From contig CAAGRO010000281.1 of NCBI GenBank assembly GCA_900772695.1, positions 1 through 5,478 on the forward strand: a DNA stretch of 5,478 nt, read 5' to 3'. The notes under the pieces were generated by a model, which did not search any database, was not told the origin of the DNA, and saw only the letters and a program-made list of their open reading frames with translations. Positions 1 to 5,478 of the stretch are shown here, one piece after another. Each line of letters opens with the position of its first letter. The stretch's first letter is position 1. The stretch comes from an uncultured Oribacterium sp. Its GTDB lineage: Bacteria > Bacillota > Clostridia > Lachnospirales > Lachnospiraceae. A program made the translations under genes and the position numbers.

Positions 1-18
1 GAAGAAGGAGCCGCTGCT

Positions 19-1602
19 ATGAATCGTCCCATCCGAAAACAACTTACGCTCCAGCAGCTTTTGATGCTGCGTGGCACGGCGCTGCTGATGGGGATTCTCC
101 TGCTGCTCGGTGCGGTGCTGATCCCGGAGCGACTCCGAAGCTACGATGCAGCGCTCGATGAGCACATCGCCCTGGTGGCACGCCTCGTCGCGGAGAGCGG
201 GGATACAGAGGAGGCCGTCATCACCGACAGCGTGTCCATGTACTGGGTACAGCAGCTCGATGCACTGGCCGAGGATACCGAGGGCGTGGATTATATCGTC
301 GTGGCGAACGCCGATGGAAACCGTGTATACCATCCGAATCACCGGCTCATCGGACAGCACTTCGTCGGCGGGGACGAGCGCGCCGCACTCGAGGGACAGG
401 CCCCCTACTTCACGACCCGCCATGGTACCGAGGTCAACCAGCGCCGCGCCTTCCATACCGTCTACAGCGAGGACGGCATTCCGATCGGCTTCGTCATGGT
501 CAGCGCCTCGCTCCGGACGATCCAGCAGCAGAAGGTCGCGCTGCTCGGTAACTTCCTGCTCATCTTCGCACTCGCGCTGATCATCGGCCTCGTCTCCGCC
601 TGGCTGCTGGCGCGCAGTATACGCAGCTCCCTGCTCGGCCATGAGCCGGCGACCCTCGCCGCGATGTATCTTCAGCGTGAAGAAGTCCTCGATCATCTTA
701 GTGAGTGCCTCCTCGCGGTTTCGCCGGACGGCCATCTCCTCTTCGCCAATGCTCCCGGCCGGAAGCTCATACCGTCCGATCGGCTGCCGGCGGAATTTCC
801 GCTGTGGCCGGAGATCCGGAAGACCTTTCACGAGGGCACAGCCTGCTCGGATATCCTGACGGAATGGGCGGAGTATACCTTTTTGGCGAAAACGCTCCCC
901 CTCGATCAGGCGGGCGTGCTCATCATCCTCCGGGACCGCACCGAGTACATCCAGATCGACCAGCAGCTGACCGGCACGAACCATGTCATCGAGGCGCTCC
1001 GCGCAAACACGCATGAGTTCCTGAATAAGCTGCATGTCATCGCAGGTCTGCTGCAGATCGGCGAGACACAGCAGGCCGTGGAGTTCATCAACGGCGTGTC
1101 GACCGACGTCGAGAACAACTACCAGAGCATCATCCGGCAGCTCCAGAACCGTACCGTCACCGCCCTCGTGCTCGGCAAGGCCAGCCACGCACGCGAGCTC
1201 GACATCCACTTCTCTCTCCGTCGGGACAGCAGCCTGCCGGCACACAGTGCCTACCTCAGCAGCCAGGAGCTCGTGACCATCGTCGGCAACCTCGTGGAAA
1301 ACGCCTTCGAGGCCGTGAAGGAGGCTCCACTCAAGGAGGTCGGCCTCTTCATCGGTGAAGATGAGCATGGTCTGACCATCACGGTCGACGATACCGGTCA
1401 TGGCATGACCGAGGAGCAGATCTCCACCGTGCGTGAGCGCCAGTACACGACGAAGGGGGATGGACATGGCTTCGGCCTCCGTCTGATCCAGCAGATCGTC
1501 GCTGAGCGGAAGGGTTATCTGGACATCGAATCCGAACCTGGTGAGGGAAGCTCCTTCACCGTCAACTTCAGTGAGAAACGAGAAAGGAAGAGTGTATGCT
1601 GA
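19..1602 (+). CDS. DcuS/CitA-family sensor histidine kinase
   Basis: A membrane sensor kinase of 527 residues, close to the usual length for the DcuS/CitA/DctS family, which senses di- and tricarboxylates and phosphorylates a CitB-type regulator. TM1 spans about residues 19-35 and TM2 about 174-198; between them lies an extracytoplasmic PAS-like (sCache) domain. Its R102-x-x-H105-P, F115-x-GGD and R143-x-F145 match the carboxylate-binding pattern of E. coli DcuS (R107, H110, R147; alignment from memory). A cytoplasmic PAS domain follows at about 220-310. The H-box THEFLNKLH carries phosphoacceptor H332, typical of SpoOB-like kinases. The ATPase domain has N-box N424-LVEN, G1 DDTGHG (D458, G460, G462) and G2 GDGHGFG (G482, G484, G486), so all catalytic motifs are intact. 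The ATG at 19 has AAGGAG at 5-10. It overlaps the regulator gene by 7 bases. Nothing upstream is visible, so its promoter, or a preceding partner gene, lies outside the window. The exact ligand is unknown. Confidence 0.96.
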   Translation: MNRPIRKQLTLQQLLMLRGTALLMGILLLLGAVLIPERLRSYDAALDEHIALVARLVAESGDTEEAVITDSVSMYWVQQLDALAEDTEGVDYIVVANADGNRVYHPNHRLIGQHFVGGDERAALEGQAPYFTTRHGTEVNQRRAFHTVYSEDGIPIGFVMVSASLRTIQQQKVALLGNFLLIFALALIIGLVSAWLLARSIRSSLLGHEPATLAAMYLQREEVLDHLSECLLAVSPDGHLLFANAPGRKLIPSDRLPAEFPLWPEIRKTFHEGTACSDILTEWAEYTFLAKTLPLDQAGVLIILRDRTEYIQIDQQLTGTNHVIEALRANTHEFLNKLHVIAGLLQIGETQQAVEFINGVSTDVENNYQSIIRQLQNRTVTALVLGKASHARELDIHFSLRRDSSLPAHSAYLSSQELVTIVGNLVENAFEAVKEAPLKEVGLFIGEDEHGLTITVDDTGHGMTEEQISTVRERQYTTKGDGHGFGLRLIQQIVAERKGYLDIESEPGEGSSFTVNFSEKRERKSVC

Positions 1603-2276
1603 AAACCGTCATCGTAGAGGATGATCGCATGGTGGCGAACATCAACGCACAGTTCGCAGAAAAAACGCCCGGCGTGCAGGTGGTGGCCATCTTTCACAGC
1701 GGGCGGGATGCCCTGGCCTTCCTGGAGAAGACCCGGGTGGATATTCTGCTGACCGATCTCTATATGCCGGAGATGTCCGGCATCGAGCTGGTTACTGCGC
1801 TTCGCAGCCGGGGCTGTGACGCAGATGTCATCTTCATCACGGCCGCAAACGATGCACCGCATATCCAGGATGCCCTGCGTCTCGGTGCCGTCGACTACCT
1901 CATCAAGCCGTTCCGTTACGAGCGCTTCGAGGAAGCGCTGGATAAGATCGTCCTGCGCCGGAAGGTCATCGAGAGCGGTCTCAAGTTCACACAGGCCGAC
2001 ATCGACGAGATGATCCGTGCGAACCGGCCGAGTGCCGAGAGCCGGTCCGCCGAGCTCGAAAAGGGAATCCAGCGACAGACCCTCGACCACATCCGCGCCG
2101 ACCTTCAGAAAAACGCCGGCAGTTATCGCACCGCCGAGCAGATCGCGACCGACACAAACCTCTCGAAGGTCACCGTCCGCCGCTATCTCAACTACCTCAT
2201 CGGCACGAACGAAGCCGAAAGCCAGGTCGACTACTCCACCGGCGGACGACCACGCGTCGAGTACCGGAGCAGATAA
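1596..2276 (+). CDS. CitB/DcuR-family two-component response regulator
   Basis: A transcription regulator of 226 residues, the usual size for the CitB/DcuR/MalR group. The receiver domain covers residues 1-120, with acidic pocket E8-D9-D10, phosphoacceptor D54 in TDLYMP, T82 and the K104-P105 pair, so it should be phosphorylated normally. A linker helix region follows at about 125-165, then a C-terminal helix-turn-helix at about 178-202 (TAEQIATDTNLSKVTVRRYL). The end YSTGGRPRVEYR is the winged tail typical of the CitB class (YG..GRP..Y) and sets it apart from NarL- or OmpR-type regulators. The ATG at 1596 lies inside the kinase gene and has AAAGGAAG at 1583-1590; the 7-base overlap implies translational coupling and a fixed kinase-regulator pair. 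The neighbouring convergent TRAP operon is the obvious candidate target, but that is inference from position only. Confidence 0.96.
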   Translation: MLKTVIVEDDRMVANINAQFAEKTPGVQVVAIFHSGRDALAFLEKTRVDILLTDLYMPEMSGIELVTALRSRGCDADVIFITAANDAPHIQDALRLGAVDYLIKPFRYERFEEALDKIVLRRKVIESGLKFTQADIDEMIRANRPSAESRSAELEKGIQRQTLDHIRADLQKNAGSYRTAEQIATDTNLSKVTVRRYLNYLIGTNEAESQVDYSTGGRPRVEYRSR

Positions 2277-2281
2277 AAACG

Positions 2282-2337
2282 CAGGAGGTCGTTTTCCCGG
2301 AGCCATTGAACATGGTTCCGTGGAGAACGACCTCCTG
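2282..2337. terminator. Bidirectional Rho-independent terminator between convergent operons
   Basis: The outer stem pairs 2282-2293 with 2326-2337 perfectly over 12 bp (CAGGAGGTCGTT). The inner stem continues through 2294-2306 against 2312-2325 with two G-U pairs and one bulged base (2321), closing on a 5-base loop (TGAAC, 2307-2311): about 25 paired positions in all. On the plus strand it is followed by a T-rich run (2338-2354, TTTGTTTGTATTGTTTT). On the minus strand it is followed by CGTTTTTATC (2281 down to 2272). It starts 6 bases after the response regulator stop codon and 15 bases after the dctQ stop codon, so it can end both transcripts. The plus-strand T-run reaches into the complement of the dctQ stop codon, and the minus-strand T-run overlaps the response regulator stop. 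Confidence 0.93.
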
Positions 2338-2352
2338 TTTGTTTGTATTGTT

Positions 2353-2829
2353 TTATGCCGCGAGGCGCTTCACGTCCTCGACGAGGTCACGCAGCAGATA
2401 GCAGAGAATCAGTACACAGTTGACCGGGATCGAGGAGTACGGGAACTTCGTCGGTACCTTCAGCATCGGCGAGAACTGATCCGTCTTCAACACCATCTGG
2501 GTGCCATAGTAGAGCAGTGCCACGATGAACGCGATGCTGCAGAGCGTGATCAGCACGTCAAGCACAGCACCGGACTTCTTTCCGGCAAGCTTGTTCTGCA
2601 GAAGATCGACACGGAAGTGGGTCTTATCACGGAACAGCAGCGTCGACGCGCAGAAGATCATCCAGGCCATCATCCACTCCACGACCTCATCGGTCCAGCT
2701 GAGCTCGAAGGTCATCGGCGTAAACCGCATGATGACGCGGGCGAACAGGATCAGCGCGATGGCGATGCAGCAGCCCATGACGATAAACTTTAAAACAGAG
2801 GCAACGATCGTGTCCAGTTTATGTAACAT
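2353..2829 (-). CDS. dctQ: TRAP transporter small permease subunit (DctQ family)
   Basis: The four-helix small membrane subunit of a TRAP transporter, 158 residues, the usual length. Hydrophobic segments lie at about residues 8-33, 48-66, 88-113 and 131-147. The family signature is present after the first helix: LSWTDEVVEWMMAWMIF (W45, E48) followed by FRDKTHFRVDLL (H71, D75), matching the W-x-x-E and H-x-x-V-D pattern of DctQ proteins. The subunit packs against DctM and stabilises it. The ATG at 2829 has a perfect AGGAGG on the minus strand at 2844-2839, which sits directly after the dctM stop codon with 15 bases between the genes, so the two are co-transcribed. It is the last gene of the operon and ends at the shared terminator. 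Its place after dctM instead of before it is the less common arrangement. Confidence 0.94.
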   Translation of the reverse strand: MLHKLDTIVASVLKFIVMGCCIAIALILFARVIMRFTPMTFELSWTDEVVEWMMAWMIFCASTLLFRDKTHFRVDLLQNKLAGKKSGAVLDVLITLCSIAFIVALLYYGTQMVLKTDQFSPMLKVPTKFPYSSIPVNCVLILCYLLRDLVEDVKRLAA

Positions 2830-2844
2830 AAGTCTTCGCCTCCT

Positions 2845-4122
2845 TTACAGTAATGCCGGCAGGGTCAATGAAAATGCCGGAACATATGCACAGAGCAGCA
2901 GAACGATCAGGATACCCACCACGTACGGGATAACTTCCTTCGAGAGATCGATGAGCGAAACCTTCGTGATACTCGAAACCGCATAGAGGGACATACCGAC
3001 CGGCGGGGTCAGAAGACCGACCATGGAAGCGACGATCATGATGACACCGAACTGAAGATAATCCATGCCGATGGCGTCGATGATTGGAAGGAAGATCGGG
3101 GTCACAATCAGGATGACGGCTGTACCTTCCATGAACATACCGAGGATGAACAGGATGAAGATGATCAGGAGGATCAGGATGTACGGGTTGTTCGTGATGC
3201 TCAGCATGCCTTCGATGATCTGATTCGGCACACGTGCATGAATCAGGAAGTACGCAAGGAAGTTCGCGATGGCGATGATGAAGAGCGTCTTGCAGCTCGT
3301 CATGATGCTGTCGTAGATGATGCTCATGAGACTCTTCAGGGTCAGCGATTTATAAACGACGCCACTCAGGAACAGTGCGTAGAAGGTCGCGACGATGGCC
3401 GCCTCGGTCGCAGTGAAGATACCGCCCCAGATACCACCGACGATGATGACGACGGTCAGCAGGCTCGGAATCGCACGGACGAAGGCCTTCAGGCGCTCGC
3501 CCCACGGCATACGCGGCATCACCGGGAAGTGCTTCCGCTTCGACTGTACATAGACGGCGATGCCCATCGCCAGCGCCATCATGAAGCCCGGCATGAAACC
3601 TGCCGCGAAAAGCTTCGCGACGGATGCACCGGAACAGGAGGAATATACAACGAATGGGATGCTCGGTGGGATAACCGGTCCGATGGTCGAGGAGGCCGCC
3701 GTGATACCGGCACTGAAGGTGTGATCATAGCCCGCATCATCCATGGCCTTCATCTCGATGACACCGAGACCGGCCGCATCTGCGACCGCAGCACCGGACA
3801 TGCCGGAGAAGATCACGGAGGAGACGATGTTTACCTGACCGAGACCACCCGTCCAGTGACCGACACAGGCATTAGCAAAGGCGAAGATACGATCGGTGAT
3901 GCCACCTGTGTTCATGAGATTACCGGCCAGAATGAAGAACGGAATCGCCAGCATCGTGAAACCGGTGGTGCCGTTATAGATACGCTGCGCCATAACAGCG
4001 AGGATTTTTGCATTGCCCAACGCCGCGAAGACACCGGCACTGGTGATGCCCATCGCGATGCAGACCGGCACGCCGACCAGCATGAGTCCGACGAGTACAA
4101 CAACTGTGATAAATGCTACCAT
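2845..4122 (-). CDS. dctM: TRAP transporter large permease subunit (DctM family)
   Basis: The transport-catalysing membrane subunit of a TRAP transporter, 425 residues, the standard length. Hydrophobic segments run along the whole protein, with the usual internal two-fold organisation. Visible family motifs are GVPVCIAMG (17-25), IPFFILAGNLM (60-70), the SGMSGAAVAD loop (106-115) and SSTIGPVIPPS (144-154) of the first half, and GLLTPPVGMSLY (about 369-380) of the second. The equivalent loops bind sodium in structurally studied SiaQM proteins. No fusion to DctQ is present; the small subunit is encoded separately downstream. The ATG at 4122 is preceded by AAAGGGG at 4135-4129. An ATG at 4138 is in another frame and is not a competing start of this protein. 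It lies 80 bases after dctP with a stable stem-loop between, and 15 bases before dctQ. Substrate specificity resides mainly in DctP. Confidence 0.95.
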   Translation of the reverse strand: MVAFITVVVLVGLMLVGVPVCIAMGITSAGVFAALGNAKILAVMAQRIYNGTTGFTMLAIPFFILAGNLMNTGGITDRIFAFANACVGHWTGGLGQVNIVSSVIFSGMSGAAVADAAGLGVIEMKAMDDAGYDHTFSAGITAASSTIGPVIPPSIPFVVYSSCSGASVAKLFAAGFMPGFMMALAMGIAVYVQSKRKHFPVMPRMPWGERLKAFVRAIPSLLTVVIIVGGIWGGIFTATEAAIVATFYALFLSGVVYKSLTLKSLMSIIYDSIMTSCKTLFIIAIANFLAYFLIHARVPNQIIEGMLSITNNPYILILLIIFILFILGMFMEGTAVILIVTPIFLPIIDAIGMDYLQFGVIMIVASMVGLLTPPVGMSLYAVSSITKVSLIDLSKEVIPYVVGILIVLLLCAYVPAFSLTLPALL

Positions 4123-4146
4123 TGGGATCCCCTTTCATGAAAGTAT

Positions 4147-4182
4147 GCCCCTGCCGGCATTGAATCACATACCGCCAGGGGC
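4147..4182 (-). promoter_or_regulatory. Intergenic stem-loop between dctP and dctM
   Basis: On the transcript, GCCCCTGGCGGTAT pairs with ATGCCGGCAGGGGC across an 8-base loop: 14 positions with one G-G mismatch and one G-U pair, including an unbroken 7-bp GC-rich base. It begins 20 bases after the dctP stop codon. No U-run follows on either strand, so it does not look like a normal terminator. Inferred role: a barrier that protects the dctP message from 3' decay, or partial attenuation, giving more binding protein than permease. Such hairpins are known after binding-protein genes in other transporter operons. Confidence 0.7.
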
Positions 4183-4202
4183 CTTGAAATTAGTTTGCGG
4201 GA

Positions 4203-5309
4203 TTACGCCTTTGTGTCCTCACACATCTGAAGGAACTTGTTCATATCGTCCTGGGATCCTTCGTACTCTGCGATCTTGTCCCAAGCAGGCTGCATCGCGG
4301 CCTTGAAGGCTTCCATATCGACCTCGGTGACGGTCATGCCGGCATCCTTCAGCTTCTGGATGTAGTCGGCCTCGCCGTTCTGAACATCTTCACGCATCTG
4401 CTTCTTCGCAACGTCTGCTGCGTCCTCGATCCAGCCCTTCTGCTCGTCGGTGAGACCCTCCCAGAATTCGTTGGAAACAGTCAGGTTGACCGCCTCCCAG
4501 GTGTGCTTGTCGAGTGTCAGATACTTCTGATTTGCTTCCCACATCTTGTTGTTGTAGATGGTGGAAAGCGGGTTCTCCTGGCCATCCACGGTGCCCTGCT
4601 TCAACGCAGTGATAAGCTCAGAGAATGCGATCTGCTGTACATCTGCGCCGAGGGCCTCGAAGCAGGCAACCTTCTGAACCTCGTTCGGGGTACGGATCTT
4701 TAAGCCCTTAACATCCTCCGGAGCCTTGACTTCCTTCTTCGAGTTGGTCAGGCAACGGAAACCGTAGTCCCAAGGACCGACGTTATGGAGACCCTTGCTC
4801 TCGAGGGTACCGTCATTTACCCACTCTGCGAATGGGCCGTCACATACGGCGTATGCCTGCTCGTAGGATGTGAATACATACGGTGCGATCGGAAGTGCAT
4901 AACGGATATCGTACTTATCGAGGGAGCCCTGGGAGATCAGGCAGGCCTGGATCGCATTGATGGCGGTCTGCTCTGCCATCTCCTTCGCATTACCGAGCTC
5001 GGAGTTCGGATGGATCTCGACGGTCATGGCACCACCGGATACCTTCTCCAGCTCAGACTTGAAGGTCTCCGCTGCATTGGTGACCGGCTCGCCCGGTGCA
5101 CCGAAGTGGCCCAGGATGATGGTGGTTGCATCCGCGGCCGGTGCCGCCTCCTCTGCCTTCGACTCCGCGGCTGCTGCCGTGGTCTCAGCAGCTGCCTTCG
5201 TTTCTGCAGCTGCTGCAGCGGTGGTGGTCGCTGGTGTATTATAGGAACCGCACGCTGCCATCGAGCTCAGCATCGCAGCACTCAGTACAACAGATAATAC
5301 TCTTTTCAT
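4203..5309 (-). CDS. dctP: TRAP transporter substrate-binding lipoprotein (DctP family)
   Basis: The extracytoplasmic solute-binding subunit, 368 residues from the chosen start. A lipoprotein signal peptide (MKRVLSVVLSAAMLSSMAAC) ends in lipobox MAAC with C20 as the lipidated residue, so the protein should be anchored on the outer face of the membrane, as expected in a monoderm cell. Residues 25-61 are an Ala/Thr/Glu/Lys low-complexity tether. The DctP fold runs from about 63 to 368: ELGNAKEMAEQ (104-114), GFRCLTNSKKEVKAPEDVKGLKIRTP (183-208) and VDGQENPLSTI (241-251). R206 is the position of the conserved carboxylate-binding arginine of TRAP binding proteins; R185 and N246 are likely additional ligand contacts. 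The ATG at 5309 is chosen over an in-frame GTG at 5360 because AGGAAGGG (5325-5318) stands 8 bases upstream and the signal peptide begins exactly there. It is the first gene of the operon. The substrate is probably a dicarboxylate or another organic acid such as a uronate; sequence alone does not settle it. Confidence 0.95.
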   Translation of the reverse strand: MKRVLSVVLSAAMLSSMAACGSYNTPATTTAAAAAETKAAAETTAAAAESKAEEAAPAADATTIILGHFGAPGEPVTNAAETFKSELEKVSGGAMTVEIHPNSELGNAKEMAEQTAINAIQACLISQGSLDKYDIRYALPIAPYVFTSYEQAYAVCDGPFAEWVNDGTLESKGLHNVGPWDYGFRCLTNSKKEVKAPEDVKGLKIRTPNEVQKVACFEALGADVQQIAFSELITALKQGTVDGQENPLSTIYNNKMWEANQKYLTLDKHTWEAVNLTVSNEFWEGLTDEQKGWIEDAADVAKKQMREDVQNGEADYIQKLKDAGMTVTEVDMEAFKAAMQPAWDKIAEYEGSQDDMNKFLQMCEDTKA

Positions 5310-5317
5310 AATCGTTT

Positions 5318-5325
5318 CCCTTCCT
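5318..5325 (-). promoter_or_regulatory. dctP: dctP ribosome binding site
   Basis: AGGAAGGG on the minus strand, 8 bases before the ATG at 5309. It decides this start over the longer in-frame GTG at 5360, which has no Shine-Dalgarno sequence and would put charged residues ahead of the signal peptide. A small hairpin ends directly against it at 5326. Confidence 0.85.
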
Positions 5326-5341
5326 GGCGCCCCTTTGCGCC
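5326..5341 (-). promoter_or_regulatory. Small GC-rich hairpin in the dctP leader
   Basis: On the transcript GGCGC (5341-5337) pairs with GCGCC (5330-5326) across the loop AAAGGG, a 5-bp all-GC stem directly abutting the Shine-Dalgarno sequence. The loop itself resembles a Shine-Dalgarno sequence. It may influence ribosome loading, but a stem this short can also occur by chance. Confidence 0.4.
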
Positions 5342-5358
5342 GTGCATGTGGCAGGCCC

Positions 5359-5386
5359 ACCGCACTTAACTCAACCCCTCTGCGGT
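5359..5386 (-). promoter_or_regulatory. Hairpin in the dctP leader
   Basis: ACCGCA (5386-5381) and TGCGGT (5364-5359) form a 6-bp inverted repeat around a 16-base loop within the inferred leader. Together with the hairpin next to the ribosome binding site it makes the roughly 94-base leader look structured. No known riboswitch class is recognised and no U-run follows. Confidence 0.35.
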
Positions 5387-5409
5387 ACGCTCTGCATCTT
5401 CTGTCATAA

Positions 5410-5437
5410 AAAATATTATCACCAGCGTTTTTATCAA
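5410..5437 (-). promoter_or_regulatory. Candidate promoter of the dctPMQ operon
   Basis: A possible -35 box TTGATA (5437-5432) is followed after 16 bases by a weak -10 box TATTTT (5415-5410), inside an AT-rich block (about 5400-5478) unlike the GC-rich genes around it. Transcription would begin near 5403, leaving a leader of about 94 bases. The poor -10 match fits a promoter that needs an activator. A perfect TATAAT exists at 5448-5443 but has no acceptable -35 at the right distance. The assignment is tentative. Confidence 0.45.
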
Positions 5438-5447
5438 ACTAGATTAT

Positions 5448-5460
5448 ATTTTCATAAAAT
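5448..5460. promoter_or_regulatory. AT-rich inverted repeat upstream of dctP
   Basis: On the minus strand ATTTT-ATG-AAAAT, two 5-base arms around a 3-base centre, at about -45 to -57 from the inferred start of transcription. CitB-family regulators bind AT-rich sites upstream of transporter genes, so this is one candidate for the response regulator encoded in the window. In AT-rich DNA a repeat of this size may be chance. Confidence 0.3.
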
Positions 5461-5472
5461 TAAACCGGTTTA
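5461..5472. promoter_or_regulatory. Perfect palindrome TAAACCGGTTTA, candidate operator
   Basis: A perfect 12-bp palindrome with a CCGG centre, lying about 64 bases upstream of the inferred dctP transcription start, the usual distance for an activator bound upstream of the -35 box. The form also resembles sites of LacI- or GntR-type regulators. The window ends 6 bases beyond, so a second copy or a divergent gene further out cannot be seen. Confidence 0.4.
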
Positions 5473-5478
5473 TTATGC

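Noticed and set aside
1515..2306. Open frame of 263 codons on the minus strand opposite the response regulator
   Set aside because: It lies antisense to a gene with intact receiver and helix-turn-helix motifs, shows no recognisable domain, begins within the terminator hairpin, and is explained by GC-rich codon use lacking stops on the opposite strand.
2017..2793. Open frame of 258 codons on the plus strand running from the response regulator through the terminator into dctQ
   Set aside because: It crosses the strong terminator and overlaps two well-supported genes in other frames; the composition is unlike a protein and no ribosome binding site supports it.
3238..4140. Open frame of 300 codons on the plus strand opposite dctM
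   Set aside because: The product is a low-complexity string rich in Asp, Arg, His, Gly and Thr with no domain, as expected from the antisense of hydrophobic codons. dctM is clearly the real gene.
4132..4143. Perfect 12-bp palindrome CTTTCATGAAAG just upstream of dctM
   Set aside because: It overlaps the dctM ribosome binding region, cannot fold into a hairpin because there is no loop, and lies inside the operon. It is probably a by-product of the AAAG of the Shine-Dalgarno sequence.
4203..5360. Longer dctP start at GTG 5360
   Set aside because: It adds 17 charged and Gly/Pro residues before a perfect lipoprotein signal peptide and lacks a Shine-Dalgarno sequence, whereas the ATG at 5309 has AGGAAGGG in the right place.
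5443..5448. Perfect TATAAT on the minus strand
   Set aside because: No acceptable -35 box lies 16-18 bases upstream and there is no extended -10 TG, so in AT-rich DNA it is more likely chance, although an activator-dependent promoter cannot be excluded.
1..5478. RNA genes, CRISPR arrays, insertion sequences or attachment sites
   Set aside because: No repeat-spacer pattern, transposase motif, terminal inverted repeats, tRNA-like or rRNA-like sequence was seen on either strand.

Overview
The window holds a complete, ordinary-looking dicarboxylate-type sensing and uptake locus: a two-component system on the plus strand converging on a three-gene TRAP transporter operon on the minus strand. The organism is most likely a moderately GC-rich member of the Bacillota, probably Clostridia and perhaps Lachnospiraceae-like. 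The grounds are strong Shine-Dalgarno sequences (AGGAGG, AAGGAG, AGGAAGGG), a TRAP binding protein made as a lipoprotein as expected for a monoderm cell, and its Ala/Thr/Glu/Lys spacer, a composition typical of clostridial lipoproteins. The genus cannot be read from the sequence.

Layout: 19-1602 (+) is a DcuS/CitA-family sensor histidine kinase, followed with a 7-base overlap by its CitB/DcuR-family response regulator at 1596-2276 (+). A long, nearly perfect hairpin with U-rich runs on both sides (2282-2337) ends both converging transcripts. On the minus strand, reading from right to left, come a promoter and leader region (5310-5478), the lipoprotein TRAP solute-binding protein dctP (4203-5309), an intergenic stem-loop (4147-4182), the large permease dctM (2845-4122) and the small permease dctQ (2353-2829). 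Every base belongs to a gene or to an intergenic stretch under 170 bases, so there is no unexplained gap.

Working together (inference): the kinase would sense an external carboxylate with its extracytoplasmic domain, phosphorylate the response regulator on Asp54, and the regulator would activate the TRAP operon from AT-rich sites left of dctP (in window terms, 5404-5478). DctP captures the substrate and DctQM imports it, driven by a sodium gradient as in characterised TRAP systems. The substrate is probably a C4-dicarboxylate or related organic acid, but this is not proven by sequence.

I see no previously undescribed system. The points deserving a second look are the P-M-Q gene order, the dctP-dctM stem-loop, the operator-like palindrome and repeats in the dctP control region, and the structured leader.
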